From Gari tellinella (taxonomy: Eukaryota; Mollusca; Bivalvia; Cardiida; Psammobiidae): a stretch of DNA of 64,000 nt. The notes under the pieces are model-generated. The model was not told the DNA's origin. It made no database searches and was given only the letters and a program-made list of their open reading frames with translations. Position numbers and translations under genes: made by a program. The DNA lies in contig OV277864.1 in NCBI GenBank assembly GCA_922989275.2, positions 42,159,550-42,223,549 of the forward strand, written 5' to 3'. Below, one piece after another: positions 54,643 through 63,802 of this stretch (positions within the stretch are counted from its first letter, which is position 1; every line of letters starts with the position of its first letter).

Positions 54643-54757
54643 CTGAAAGTATATAGAAGTTGTATTAGTTTCAATCTATAGCACAAACCATGCGTTATTT
54701 ATAACGCCGCGGTTTAGGAGACACTGTAAAACTGTTGCATTCCAATACTACACCATC

Positions 54758-54830
54758 AAGCGTAGACAGGTGGTAAAGTGTTGGGCTGTCAATCCTAGCG
54801 TTCGTGAGGTCGATCCTCCGGCGGACCAAA
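54758..54830 (+). mobile_element. SINE head fragment
   Basis: AGGTGGTAAAGTGTTGGGCT and GTGAGGTCGATCCTCC resemble worn A and B boxes, like the head of the SINE at 13302 and ending in a similar GGCGGACCA. The body is missing. Confidence 0.5.
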
Positions 54831-54877
54831 TCAATCAGGTCAGACTTTAAACTGAAGTCTCACATATCACTGCTATT

Positions 54878-55100
54878 AACTTATTGAGCCCTAGTTACGC
54901 ATATAATGTTTGCGTCCATTACCAAAAGTGTACCGTTGAAAGGTACACATTGAAGTCCTTGATTAGAGGTCTCTTCACTGTTTGTCATTTTTTAATATAT
55001 CTGTTTATTATAAAAATTAACCCAAAATAGTCTAAAATGGACCAGCCTTTATTGTTAACTGGAATTGTCCACTGGAAGTTTCAGGGGATAATGAGTTAAC
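54878..55100 (+). mobile_element. F4 MITE, worn
   Basis: TTATTGAGCCCTAGTTACGC to TCAGGGGATAATGAGTTAA; one cassette arm remains. Confidence 0.72.
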
Positions 55101-55239
55101 TGGGCGTGTAAAAGAACCAGGTTGCTTTATCGCAAAAGAGTAGGACACCGCACATATTCCGCTGAACCCGGTTCTCTCTCTATGAGACGCCCACTTAGCC
55201 AAAAGCTGATAAAACGGACGTAAATGTAAACAAACACAC

Positions 55240-55260
55240 TACAACAACAACAACAACAAC
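55240..55260 (+). repeat. ACA microsatellite
   Basis: Short CAA/ACA run upstream of exon v1. Confidence 0.85.
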
Positions 55261-55292
55261 GTCTTTTGGTGAATTTAAAATTGAAGATCTAT

Positions 55293-55542
55293 TACAGTGG
55301 AGAATCTGTTATTCTTTCCCGTTTAAACGCAAACGTACGCAAACGCAAAGCACTAAAACGTAGAAAAGTACAACTTTTGGACAACTCTGATAATTCATGT
55401 TTATATTGATGGCAAACAGTTTGGAGCCTGATCAGACGCCGGGTTACCCGGCGTCTGATCTGGCTCCAAACTGTTTGCACTGCAAATAATAGTTTTAGCG
55501 TAAACGCGTTTATTGGGAAAGAATAACAGATTCTCAACTGTA
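55293..55542 (-). mobile_element. F1 MITE, full length
   Basis: 250 bp; right end has one change (CTCAACTGTA). Confidence 0.92.
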
Positions 55543-55856
55543 CATACATGTATAGTCAAACTTGTATTACCCCGCCAATCGTCAAAGAAGTACATGACTC
55601 TCTTCATTGCAATGACGTCATCAACTTTAAACAATTGTCGTATGCTTTTATTCCTCCAATTTAAAGGTAAGGTAGATTTAAACTGGTTGACATTCGTTTC
55701 GAAATTTCGTTAATCGTAGTGCCTTTAATTTAATTTTAAACGGCATTGCATACAACGTAATTAAAGCAGACGGCAATATGGCGGTGAAGAGGTAAAACCC
55801 ACACCCACGAAAAAGTTAAGGTTGAAGTGTTGGTAAACAAGAACTAGTGCTTTTAA

Positions 55857-56092
55857 ATAAACCCTTTCACTGCCAAATTTTTCGTGAGATTTTTACCTCT
55901 TCACCGTTTCATTGTCGTCTGCAATGCTTCATTTTTGTTGTCTGCAATGTTGTTACAAGTAAAAAATATGGCAGTATGACTGAAGAAATTTCAAAACGAG
56001 TGTCAAACAGTTATATATATACGCGGCGTCTGATAAGGGTCAAAACTGTTTGCAAACGCGCTCTTAAGCGTCATGGAGAGCAAAAGGGTTAC
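55857..56092 (+). mobile_element. F3b MITE, one cassette arm
   Basis: AACCCTTTCACTGCCAAATT to GGAGAGCAAAAGGGTTA. The left arm is replaced by TATATATATACGCGG. Confidence 0.75.
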
Positions 56093-56175
56093 TATAATGG
56101 CTCTTTTGTCAATCCTAACCAAATACCCAAAAAGATTGATTCTTCCACTTAAGAAAATAGTTTATTGTGAAGAAG

Positions 56176-56386
56176 TACAGTGGAGAATGTGTTATTCTTT
56201 CCCAATAAACGCGTTTACGCTAAAACTATTATTTGCAGTGCGTCTGATCAGGCTCCAAACTATTTGTCACCAAGATAAACATGAATTATCAGAATTGTCC
56301 AAAAGTTGTACTTTTCTACGTTTTAGTGCTTTGCGTTTTCGCACGCTTGCGTTTAAACGGGAAAGAATAACAGATTATCCACTGCA
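56176..56386 (+). mobile_element. F1 MITE with left hairpin arm deleted
   Basis: Left body to ATTATTTGCAGTG, then directly the right arm CGTCTGATCAGGCTCCAAAC. This is roughly the mirror-side loss to the copy at 50240. Confidence 0.85.
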
Positions 56387-56389
56387 GCC

Positions 56390-56517
56390 ATATCAGACGC
56401 CGCCATTCAGATTATAATGAACATTTAGAACTGTCAAATTGTTGTCATTTTCTTTATTTTATGGCGGTGCGTTTGCGTTTTGTTTGCGTTTAAACGGGAA
56501 AGAGTTCTTCACTGTAT
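56390..56517 (+). mobile_element. F1 MITE right half
   Basis: CAGACGCCGCCATTCAG to TTTAAACGGGAAAGAG..CACTGTA, directly after the F1 copy at 56176-56386. Confidence 0.65.
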
Positions 56518-56685
56518 AAGCGTGAAAGGCATTATTTGTGCAACGAGGTCTGCCTATGCGATTGCTGGAATATTGTATCATTGAAATATTTAAAGAAATA
56601 TAATCTAGTATTCACTGTTTGTTAGGACTGCCATTTCTCCGGATTTTTCCGAGATCTTCGGAATTTGTTCCAAACAGATTGAAGT

Positions 56686-57231
56686 TTAAAGGGACTCGCA
56701 ACCGGATGGTGTACTTGTCAAAATAAAATAAAATACTCAAATAAAAGCAAATTTGTGGCATTATTTGGCTTCTGACATTAAAAAAATATGATCAGTCCAA
56801 AAATAGTCTCAAGAATCGTCACCGAATCTTAGATTTTTAGATATTTTCCATCGTTTTTCTATACCGACTAGTAGACGGTATAGTTGTTGTTGTTGCTTCT
56901 CTACACGGGCTAAGACATAAACACGAGCCGAATTACGAAGTTGTATGCACTTTCGATAGCTACACATTGAAATACGTTAAATCGATCCGAGATAAACGGA
57001 TAGTTCCGTGGTCCATTGGTCTAAGCGGTTTCCCCTATTTTGCCTTCTGTCCGCCAATGCCTGGGCCCCGGGTTCGAATCCCACCAGAGACCAATATTTT
57101 TTTTTATTGAAATACATTTTTTTAAACAGAATTTCTTATCCTAAACTAATTCTTTACCATTTATATAAGCGTTTGACACATATTTACAAATTACTATTTT
57201 TAATGCACCATCTGGTTGCGAGTCGCTTTAA
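56686..57231 (+). mobile_element. F12 copy B: 546-bp TTAA element carrying a tRNA-like sequence
   Basis: Same element as 33167-33712, inverted. It is inserted at TTAA inside an F10 MITE, whose two halves continue on both sides, so TTAA is the duplicated target. The tRNA-like part is at about 57005-57093. Confidence 0.9.
57005..57093 (+). tRNA. tRNA-like sequence inside F12 (probable pseudogene)
   Basis: Begins TTCCGTGGTCCATTGGTCTA, an A-box-like start, and ends with B box GGTTCGAATCCCACC. About 89 bp, so class II (Leu/Ser-like) length, but I cannot fold a clean anticodon stem. Carried by a transposon, so more likely tRNA-derived than a working gene. Confidence 0.4.
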
Positions 57232-57429
57232 AGCAGGCTGAAAGAAAAGCAGAATGCGCCTGTTTTATTTTCAACCTGCTTTCAGTAATCGCGCTTGAAA
57301 AAATAATTCAAGGATTTTTCACGATCAACTTATGGCAGCCCTAGTTTGTTACAAATGTAATATCTACAGTTACTGTTGTGGCTAGTAGGCATCAATTTGT
57401 TAAAATGCCCCCAACCTAAACATGCAAAT

Positions 57430-57635
57430 TACAGTAGAACCTCTCTATTACGACCACTAAAAAGAAGGCTAATTTTCTGTGAAAAAGACAGGTGGCCGCT
57501 TAAAGTTATGTGAAAGTGAAACAGAAAGCTCCTGGAGCTTTCTGTTTCACTTTCACATTGCTTGAAGCAGTCACATGTCTCAAACGACTAATATTTGACA
57601 CAATGTATGGGGTCTTAATAGAGGGGCTGTACTGT
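57430..57635 (+). mobile_element. F6 MITE, full length
   Basis: TACAGTAGAACCTCTCTATT to AGAGGGGCTGTACTGTA region; hairpin GTGAAACAGAAAGCTCC and mirror. Confidence 0.88.
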
Positions 57636-57732
57636 ACATTAAAAAATCTCTGGCAGTGTAGAGATTCAGGATCGCTAGATACTTTGCTGCGATAAGAGGA
57701 TTATATTTCGTATAGTTAACATCCTTATGATT

Positions 57733-57981
57733 TACAGTGGAGAATCTGTTATTCTTTCCCGTTTAAACGCAAACGTACGCAAACGCAAAGCACTAAAACG
57801 TAGAAAAATCAATTTTTGGAAAATTCTGATAATTCTTGTTTATCTTGGTGGCAAACAGTTTGGAGCCTGATCAGACGCCGGGTTACCCGGCGTCTGATCT
57901 GGCTCCAAACTGTTTGCACTGTAAATAATAGTTTTAGCGTAAACGCGTTTATTGGGAAAGAATAACAGATTCTCCACTGTA
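57733..57981 (-). mobile_element. F1 MITE, full length, in duplicated block
   Basis: Intact ends and cassette. First of two copies in a 563-bp tandem duplication. Confidence 0.92.
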
Positions 57982-58295
57982 AGAGACATCAGAACGACAA
58001 ACAACCTGCAAATCTTCTGTCAAAGATGTTTGCTTCCTGTTGAAATATTTTAAGAACCAGCGATTATTTTCTGTAAAACAATATCGCCTGCCATAGTTCT
58101 GAAATCGGCTTGATCTTTTTTAATATTCTAACGGACATTTCGGATCTTGATAAACCCCGTGTAACGTGTATATACGTGGTGCCTGGTATGGATTCAAACT
58201 GTTTAAAAATGTTTTTAAAATAGTTATATTGCATCGAAAGGATGATTATGAATGATTGTTGAAAGACAAATGTAATCTTGTAAACACAAGCCGCA

Positions 58296-58545
58296 TACAG
58301 TGGAGAATCTGTTATTCTTTCCCGTTTAAACGCAAACGTACGCAAACGCAAAACACTAAAACGTAGAAAAGAACAACTTTTGGACATTTCTGATAATTCT
58401 TGTTTATCTTGGTGGCAAACAGTTTGGAGCCTGATCAGACGCAGGGTTACCCGGCGTCTGATCTGGCTCCAAACTGTTTGCACTGTAAATAATAGTTTTA
58501 GCGTAAACGCGTTTATTGGGAAAGAATAACAGATTCTCCACTGTA
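58296..58545 (-). mobile_element. F1 MITE, full length, second copy of duplicated block
   Basis: Nearly identical to 57733-57981; one arm change (CAGACGCAGGGTTACCCGG). Confidence 0.92.
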
Positions 58546-58874
58546 AGAGACATCAGAACGACAAACAACCTGCAAATCTTCTGTCAAAGATGTTTGCTTC
58601 CTGTTGAAATATTTTAAGAACCAGCGATTATTTTCTGTAAAACAATATCGCCTGCCATAATTCTGAAATCGGCTTGATCTTTTTTAATATTCTAACGGAC
58701 ATTTCGGATATTGATAAACCCCGTGTAACGTGTATATACGTGGTGCCTGGTATGGATTCAAACTGTTTAAAAATGTTTTTAAAATAGTTATATTGCATCG
58801 AAAGGATGATTGTGAATGAATGTAATCTTGTAAACATAAGCAACATAGTATTTTTTTACGTGTTTGACATTACA

Positions 58875-59125
58875 TGTAACCCTTTCCCACATAGCATATC
58901 TCTAGTATTGAATATATGTGTCCACTCAAAGCAGGCTGAAAGTAAAGCAGAATGCGCTTTAAGCGCATTTTGCTTTACTTTCAGCCTGCTTTAAGCTATC
59001 ACCTGCTAGAATATAGAAAATGTTTTGTATTATACACATTTATGAATGTATAAATTGGAACTATTTTCTTCAGGGCAAGAATAAACTGAATGCGCTAAAA
59101 GGCGCTTCTAAGGGGGAAAGGGTTA
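58875..59125 (+). mobile_element. F2 MITE, nearly full length
   Basis: TAACCCTTTCCCACATAGCA to GGGGGAAAGGGTTAA; hairpin loop GCGCTTTAAGCGC. Confidence 0.88.
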
Positions 59126-59155
59126 AAGTGAACTGAAACTCCATGTCAAAAGTTA

Positions 59156-59486
59156 AACAGTGTTCCCTCTCTACAACGTCACCCAACGGGAAACAAACAG
59201 TTTGAGTGTTGTTCGGAGGGAGTTGTTATATGAAGGGAAAATTAAGACTCGGCTTACATTAGCAAACAGCTGTGCGGGGTCTGATTTGGATTCAAGCTTT
59301 TTGTCACTTGTCATTATATTCCTAGTGTCAAAACTTTGATAAAATCAACACATAGAAATTTAAAGCAGACAATATTGAAGCGGTGAAAGGGTTATACATA
59401 ACTGTCCTGTTTGGCGAACAGAGGCAAGCGTTGTTGTAGGAAGGGAATCGTTGTTGGGAGGCATGTTGTAAGGAGGGGTTACCGTA
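59156..59486 (+). mobile_element. F5 MITE, worn
   Basis: ACAGTGTTCCCTCTCTACAA to AGGAGGGGTTACCGTA; one cassette arm left. Confidence 0.75.
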
Positions 59487-59711
59487 TTAGTATGTGACCT
59501 TCTTAACGCTTAACTCTTTGCATGCTGGGTATTTGTTTTTCGTCTGAAACAATTATTGTCGTCTGCCATATTTTTCTACAATAGAATGTTCTATCTATCT
59601 TCTAAATGTCTTTCCAAAACAGCGTCAGGGTGTCAAACAGATTGAATCATGATGAGTAAAGCAGAATGGGTCTTAACAGATCAGTCTTTAAACTGTTTGC
59701 CACTCAGCTTA

Positions 59712-59961
59712 TACAGTGGAGAATACGTTATTCTTTCCCGTTTAAACGCAAACGTACGCAAACGCAAAGCACTAAAACATAGAAAATAACAACTTGTGGA
59801 CAATTCTGATAATTCTTGTTTATCTTGGTGGCAAACAGTTTGGAGCCTGATCAGACGCCGGGTTACCCGGCGTCTGATCTGGCTCCAAACTGTTTGCACT
59901 GCAAATAATAGTTTTAGCGTAAACGCGTTTATTGGGAAAGAATAACGTTTTCTCCACTGTA
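59712..59961 (-). mobile_element. F1 MITE, full length
   Basis: 250 bp, intact ends and cassette. It is followed at once by F1 fragments at 59966-60184. Confidence 0.92.
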
Positions 59962-59965
59962 AACA

Positions 59966-60076
59966 ATGGTCAGAATTGTCAAACAGGTGACATTTTCTAC
60001 ATTTTCTGCATTTTACTGCAATGCGTTTGCGTTTCGTTTACATTAAGACAGGAAAAAATAACGTCTTCACCACTGT
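59966..60076 (+). mobile_element. F1 MITE right half
   Basis: TCAGAATTGTCAAACAGGTG to TCACCACTGTA, the right body and end of a plus-orientation F1. Confidence 0.65.
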
Positions 60077-60079
60077 ACA

Positions 60080-60184
60080 TACAGTGTAAAAATTATTCTT
60101 TCCCGTTTAATCGAAACTGAACACAAACGAACTGTTTGTAATGGAAATAACCGTTTTACCATAAATGTGTTTATTTCCACTGTA
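60080..60184 (-). mobile_element. F1 MITE deletion derivative, 105 bp
   Basis: TACAGTGTAAAAATTATTCT to TATTTCCACTGTA. The hairpin is lost, leaving one ACTGTTTGTAATGG arm tail. Confidence 0.7.
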
Positions 60185-60267
60185 TCCCTGGCACAAGATT
60201 CAAAATTTATCTTTCTCCATATTTCCGATCTGCATTACCTTAATTCTGCGTTAAATTGCCGTCTGTC

Positions 60268-60521
60268 TTAACCCTTTACCCAATAACCTATTTATAATAT
60301 TAAAGACAGGTGATTACTTAAAGCAGGTTGAAAGTAAAGCAGAATGTGCCCTAAGGCACATCCTGCTTTACTTTCAGCCTGCTTTAAACTACCATCTGTT
60401 AGGCAATATAAAAAATATTTGTTATGGTAATTGTTCATGAGGGTATAAACTGGAACTATTTTCTTCAGCGGAGGAATAAATTAAATACGTTAAAAGTCGC
60501 TTCTATGGGGGAAAGGGTTAA
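60268..60521 (+). mobile_element. F2 MITE, full length
   Basis: 254 bp TTAA to TTAA. Closely matches 1773-2026, sharing TCATGAGGGTATAAACTGGA. Confidence 0.92.
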
Positions 60522-60560
60522 AATATCGGTTAGTCATAGCGTGCATGACGGTGCGTGCAA

Positions 60561-60756
60561 TACAGTGGAGAAGACGAAATTCTTAAACAAAACTAAACGC
60601 AAAAGCAAATGAATAAAAGTAGACAAATATTATTCTTGAATGCTTCTGACCAAGTGTTTGGTACATGGTAAGACGCCGAGTTATCTGATTCAAAACTGTG
60701 TGCACTAAAACTATTTTATAGCACAAACGCGTTTATAGTTAGAGCATCTTCCGTAA
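60561..60756 (-). mobile_element. F1 MITE, old copy
   Basis: TACAGTGGAGAAGACGAAAT on the left, AAACGCGTTTATAGTTAG on the right; the cassette is reduced to AGACGCCGAGTTATCTG. Confidence 0.65.
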
Positions 60757-61090
60757 TTTAATCTTGTGAATGATGTACAACAACCAAGCTGCTTTTTGTA
60801 TAAAAAACAATAGCATTCTTTGATCACAAGGGTTTGGGATGAAAAAGGTTGTTACAGTATTAGGCAAAAACTTCCGTCACGAAGTGATCACAGAAAGAGA
60901 TTGATATTGCTAGTTTGCTTAAGATAAAAGAGGAAGAAAAAGCCAATCAGGCTCCAAAATTACAGCATTGTTCAAAGAACTGTTTTTTTCTACATAATTA
61001 TATGCTTCGTTTAAACTTGCAGTTTGATACGCTAAAACAACCTATAAGCGATTACCCATTGCAAAGAACATACATATCTGATATTCTTCT

Positions 61091-61281
61091 GGGGCCCGTC
61101 TTGCGACACGTCGTTCGACAAATATTGTCGTAGGTCTGATTCTAAAAATCTCAATCATTATTTATTTCTCAATCTAATACGGTCTTGTTATGTCACAAGA
61201 GAGGATTAGATACAGAAATGTGTATTTAACTTTTGACATACCATCGCGTTTGTTGCACGATGTTTAGAAAGACGGGTACCA
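61091..61281 (+). mobile_element. F8 MITE, diverged
   Basis: GGGGCCCGTCTTGCGACACG to AAAGACGGGTACC; inner ACAAATATTGTCGTAGGTCT. Confidence 0.65.
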
Positions 61282-61417
61282 GATTGTTTTGCATTCGAGT
61301 TGAAATAAGAAATTGTTTTGCATTCATGTTCAAAGAAGTCTTTTTTTTACATACACATGTATGTGTATAAATTTGCTTTGCGTAAACTTGCGTTTAGATA
61401 CATGTATGTTCAAACAA

Positions 61418-61677
61418 CAGGGCTGCCATTTCTCCGGATTTTTCCTAAATCTTCGGATTTTTTTTTGTGCATGGTACATGTAGCTTCAAGCAGGCTGAAA
61501 GTAAAGCAGAATGCGCCCTTAGGCGCATTCTGCTTTACTTTTAGTCTGTTTTAAGTAGTCACATGCCAACAAAACTAGAAATAAGCTATGGGGTAAAGGT
61601 ACGATTCGTAAAATCGCACTTGAAAAAATCAAATTTGGAAATCTTAGGATTTTTCATGTCAACTTATGGCAGCCCTG
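61418..61677 (+). mobile_element. F10 MITE, full length
   Basis: CAGGGCTGCCATTTCTCCGG to ACTTATGGCAGCCCTG, 260 bp. Intact AAGCAGGCTGAAAGTAAAGC hairpin around GCGCCCTTAGGCGC, plus an inner ACGATTCGTAAAATCG. Confidence 0.88.
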
Positions 61678-62161
61678 AAACAACATATGCGATTATCCAT
61701 TACAAAGTAAATACTGTATATGTCTGATTAATCTTCAGATTGTTTTACATCCATGTTGTAATCAATTTTAAACATTTTAAAACAGTTTCAGTTTTTATTA
61801 TGTGAATATGTTTCCGATTCGTTGACTTTGGAAATAGTAAATCCCCCTATATTGCATGTGAAGTGCTGCAAAATGAAAATATTTATTCGTTAACGAGTTG
61901 CTGCGAACTCTACGGGTGGGCGTCAATTCCTGGATGATTTGTATTAAGATTATTCGAAGTTTACCCTTGCTACACGTACTTCGTCATGAATACATTTTCA
62001 AGTTACCTCAGCGGGCTAGATTAAAACCAGGAAGTGCTACATTGTATTTGTAGTTTAGTGTCAGGGAACCTATTGTGCGATGATTTGATAAAGCTGATTT
62101 TACTAAACTTAATTTTAGCGACTATGCAAGGGGAATTGTCCAACCCTTGAAAGTAAAAGGG

Positions 62162-62576
62162 TGAATCATTTGCGCCCAGTAGATTATTCAATGCTTATAT
62201 ATCATTATACAGTGGAGAATCTGTTATTCTTTCCCGTTTAAACGCAAACGTACGCAAACGCAAAGCACTAAAACGTAGAAAAGTACAACTTTTGGACAAT
62301 TCTGATAATTCATGTTTATCTTGGTGGCAAATAGTTTGGAGCCTGATCAGACGCCGGGTTACCCGGCGTCTGATCTGGCTCCAAACTGTTTGCACTGCAA
62401 ATAATAGTTTTAGCGTAAACGCGTGTATTGGGAAAGAATAACACATTATCCACTGTATCATTATACGCTTATGTTTACAGTATTATTGATCAGTCATTTT
62501 TGGTCTAAGGTGTGCCTGGTCTACGTTTTCTTTTTCGTTTTGTTTTAAATTGAAATCCTTTCAGCAAACATAGAAG
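62162..62576 (+). mobile_element. F13 MITE left half, interrupted by F1
   Basis: TGAATCATTTGCGCCCAGTA before the F1 at 62208-62457 and GTCTAAGGTGTGCCTGGTCT after it; cut on the right by F8. Confidence 0.78.
62208..62457 (-). mobile_element. F1 MITE, full length, nested in F13
   Basis: 250 bp. The flanks carry a direct TATCATTATA on both sides. Inserted in the left part of an F13 element beginning near 62162. Confidence 0.92.
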
Positions 62577-62758
62577 ACGGTCGTAAGTCAAAACTTTAAA
62601 ATACATATATTTTCTGATTTCTCCATCTGATCATGTCTTGTGACATCTCTTTTGAATCGTCTTGACAAGATTAGATGAATAAATAAATAATGGTTGAGAA
62701 TTTCAGAATCTGACATACGACAAATATTTGTAGTACGACGTTTCGTAAGACGGGTCCC
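62577..62758 (-). mobile_element. F8 MITE, diverged
   Basis: CGGTCGTAAGTCAAAACTTT to CGACGTTTCGTAAGACGGGT. Joined directly to the F13 remnant on its left. Confidence 0.65.
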
Positions 62759-63042
62759 CGATCTCTAACAAGCCAAAGTATTGGGCATTCTGTCCTTTAA
62801 TAATGGAATGACAGATACTCAATGAACATGGTGTCTATCATACAGTGTCTGTAGGGTCTACGCTGACTGAAACTCCCTTTGTAAATATAGTTGTTTCAAT
62901 CACTGGCCATGCGTTTGTACGGGATAAAAAACATTTGACCAATCAAAATTTACGACTGTTTATCGTTATAATTATATACCACGTAAAGTATACTAGAAGG
63001 TGTCTCTCGAAACCCACCACCCACTGTACAGTTTAGAGGAAA

Positions 63043-63292
63043 TACAGTGGAGAATCTGTTATTCTTTCCCAACAAACGCGTTTACGCTAAAACTGTTATT
63101 TGCAATACAAACAGTTTGGAGCCAGATCAGACGCCGGGTAACCCGGCGCCTGATCAGGCTCCAAACTGTTTGCCACCAAGATAAACAAGAATTATCAGAA
63201 TTGTCCAAAAGTTGTTCTTTTCTACGTTTTAGTGCTTTGCGTTTGCGTACGTTTGCGTTTAAACGGGAAAGAATAACAGATTCTCCACTGTA
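63043..63292 (+). mobile_element. F1 MITE, full length
   Basis: 250 bp with intact ends; one arm change (CCGGCGCCTGATC). Confidence 0.92.
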
Positions 63293-63457
63293 ATAATTTC
63301 CTCATAAAATTGCGAAAACAATGTGTAAGTGAATTATGCCTTTAACAACAAAGTTGTTTACCACTCACACTAAAATAAAAAAATAAAAAGACAGTTCAAG
63401 TTCTATATTCAATTGCAGTTCGTTTGCTTGTTAGTTTTGGTAAGTTTAACTTGTTCT

Positions 63458-63690
63458 TTCCTGAAACTTTAAATGGACAAAAACAATTTAAGTTTATACA
63501 AATTTCTTGTTTCTGGTTGTTGCTTGTAACATAATTATGGCAATATGGCAACCAATGCAGACTCTGATAAGATGGATCCTGAACGAGCCCCTTGATCAGG
63601 ATCTGCACGGTTTGCATAGCGCATGTGTATTCTTTACAGTGACACTATAATGACCAGTATACTCGTCTCGATAGGGTTGACTGTGTTAAA
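63458..63690 (-). mobile_element. F4 MITE
   Basis: CTGAAACTTTAAATGGACAA, arms AATGCAGACTCTGATAAGAT and CCTTGATCAGGATCTGCACG. Confidence 0.7.
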
Positions 63691-63802
63691 AGGGAACCCC
63701 CATTGTATTTCAAAGTTTGCTACTAAGTCATTCTTTTGACAGATTTTCGCAACAATGCTTTTTTAGTCGAAAAATGTTTTGGCACTTTTTCAGAGATGAC
63801 TA

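Larger units (their letters stand above)
56622..57343 (+). mobile_element. F10 MITE interrupted by F12
   Basis: AGGACTGCCATTTCTCCGGA and ACTTATGGCAGCCCTAG enclose the 546-bp F12 copy. The F10 hairpin AAAGCAGGCTGAAAGAAAAG begins right after the inserted TTAA. Confidence 0.88.
57733..58852. repeat. 563-bp tandem segmental duplication
   Basis: Unit 1 is about 57733-58295 and unit 2 about 58296-58852. Each is an F1 MITE plus the same flank (AAGAGACATCAGAACGACAA onward). The flank contains CGTGTATATACGTGG. Unit 2 has a short deletion near its end. Confidence 0.9.

Noticed and set aside
55292..55549. 83-codon open frame, and many similar ones across the window (for example 62195-62461, 63000-63293, 47895-48191)
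   Set aside because: They coincide with F1 MITE copies and read through the hairpin; the same peptide appears wherever F1 is intact. Transposon shadows, not genes.
55560..55634. Candidate DUOX start exon reading MKRVMYFFDDWRG before a GT
   Set aside because: Not signal-peptide-like, and the sequence belongs to an F3-type repeat (GACGTCATCAA body).
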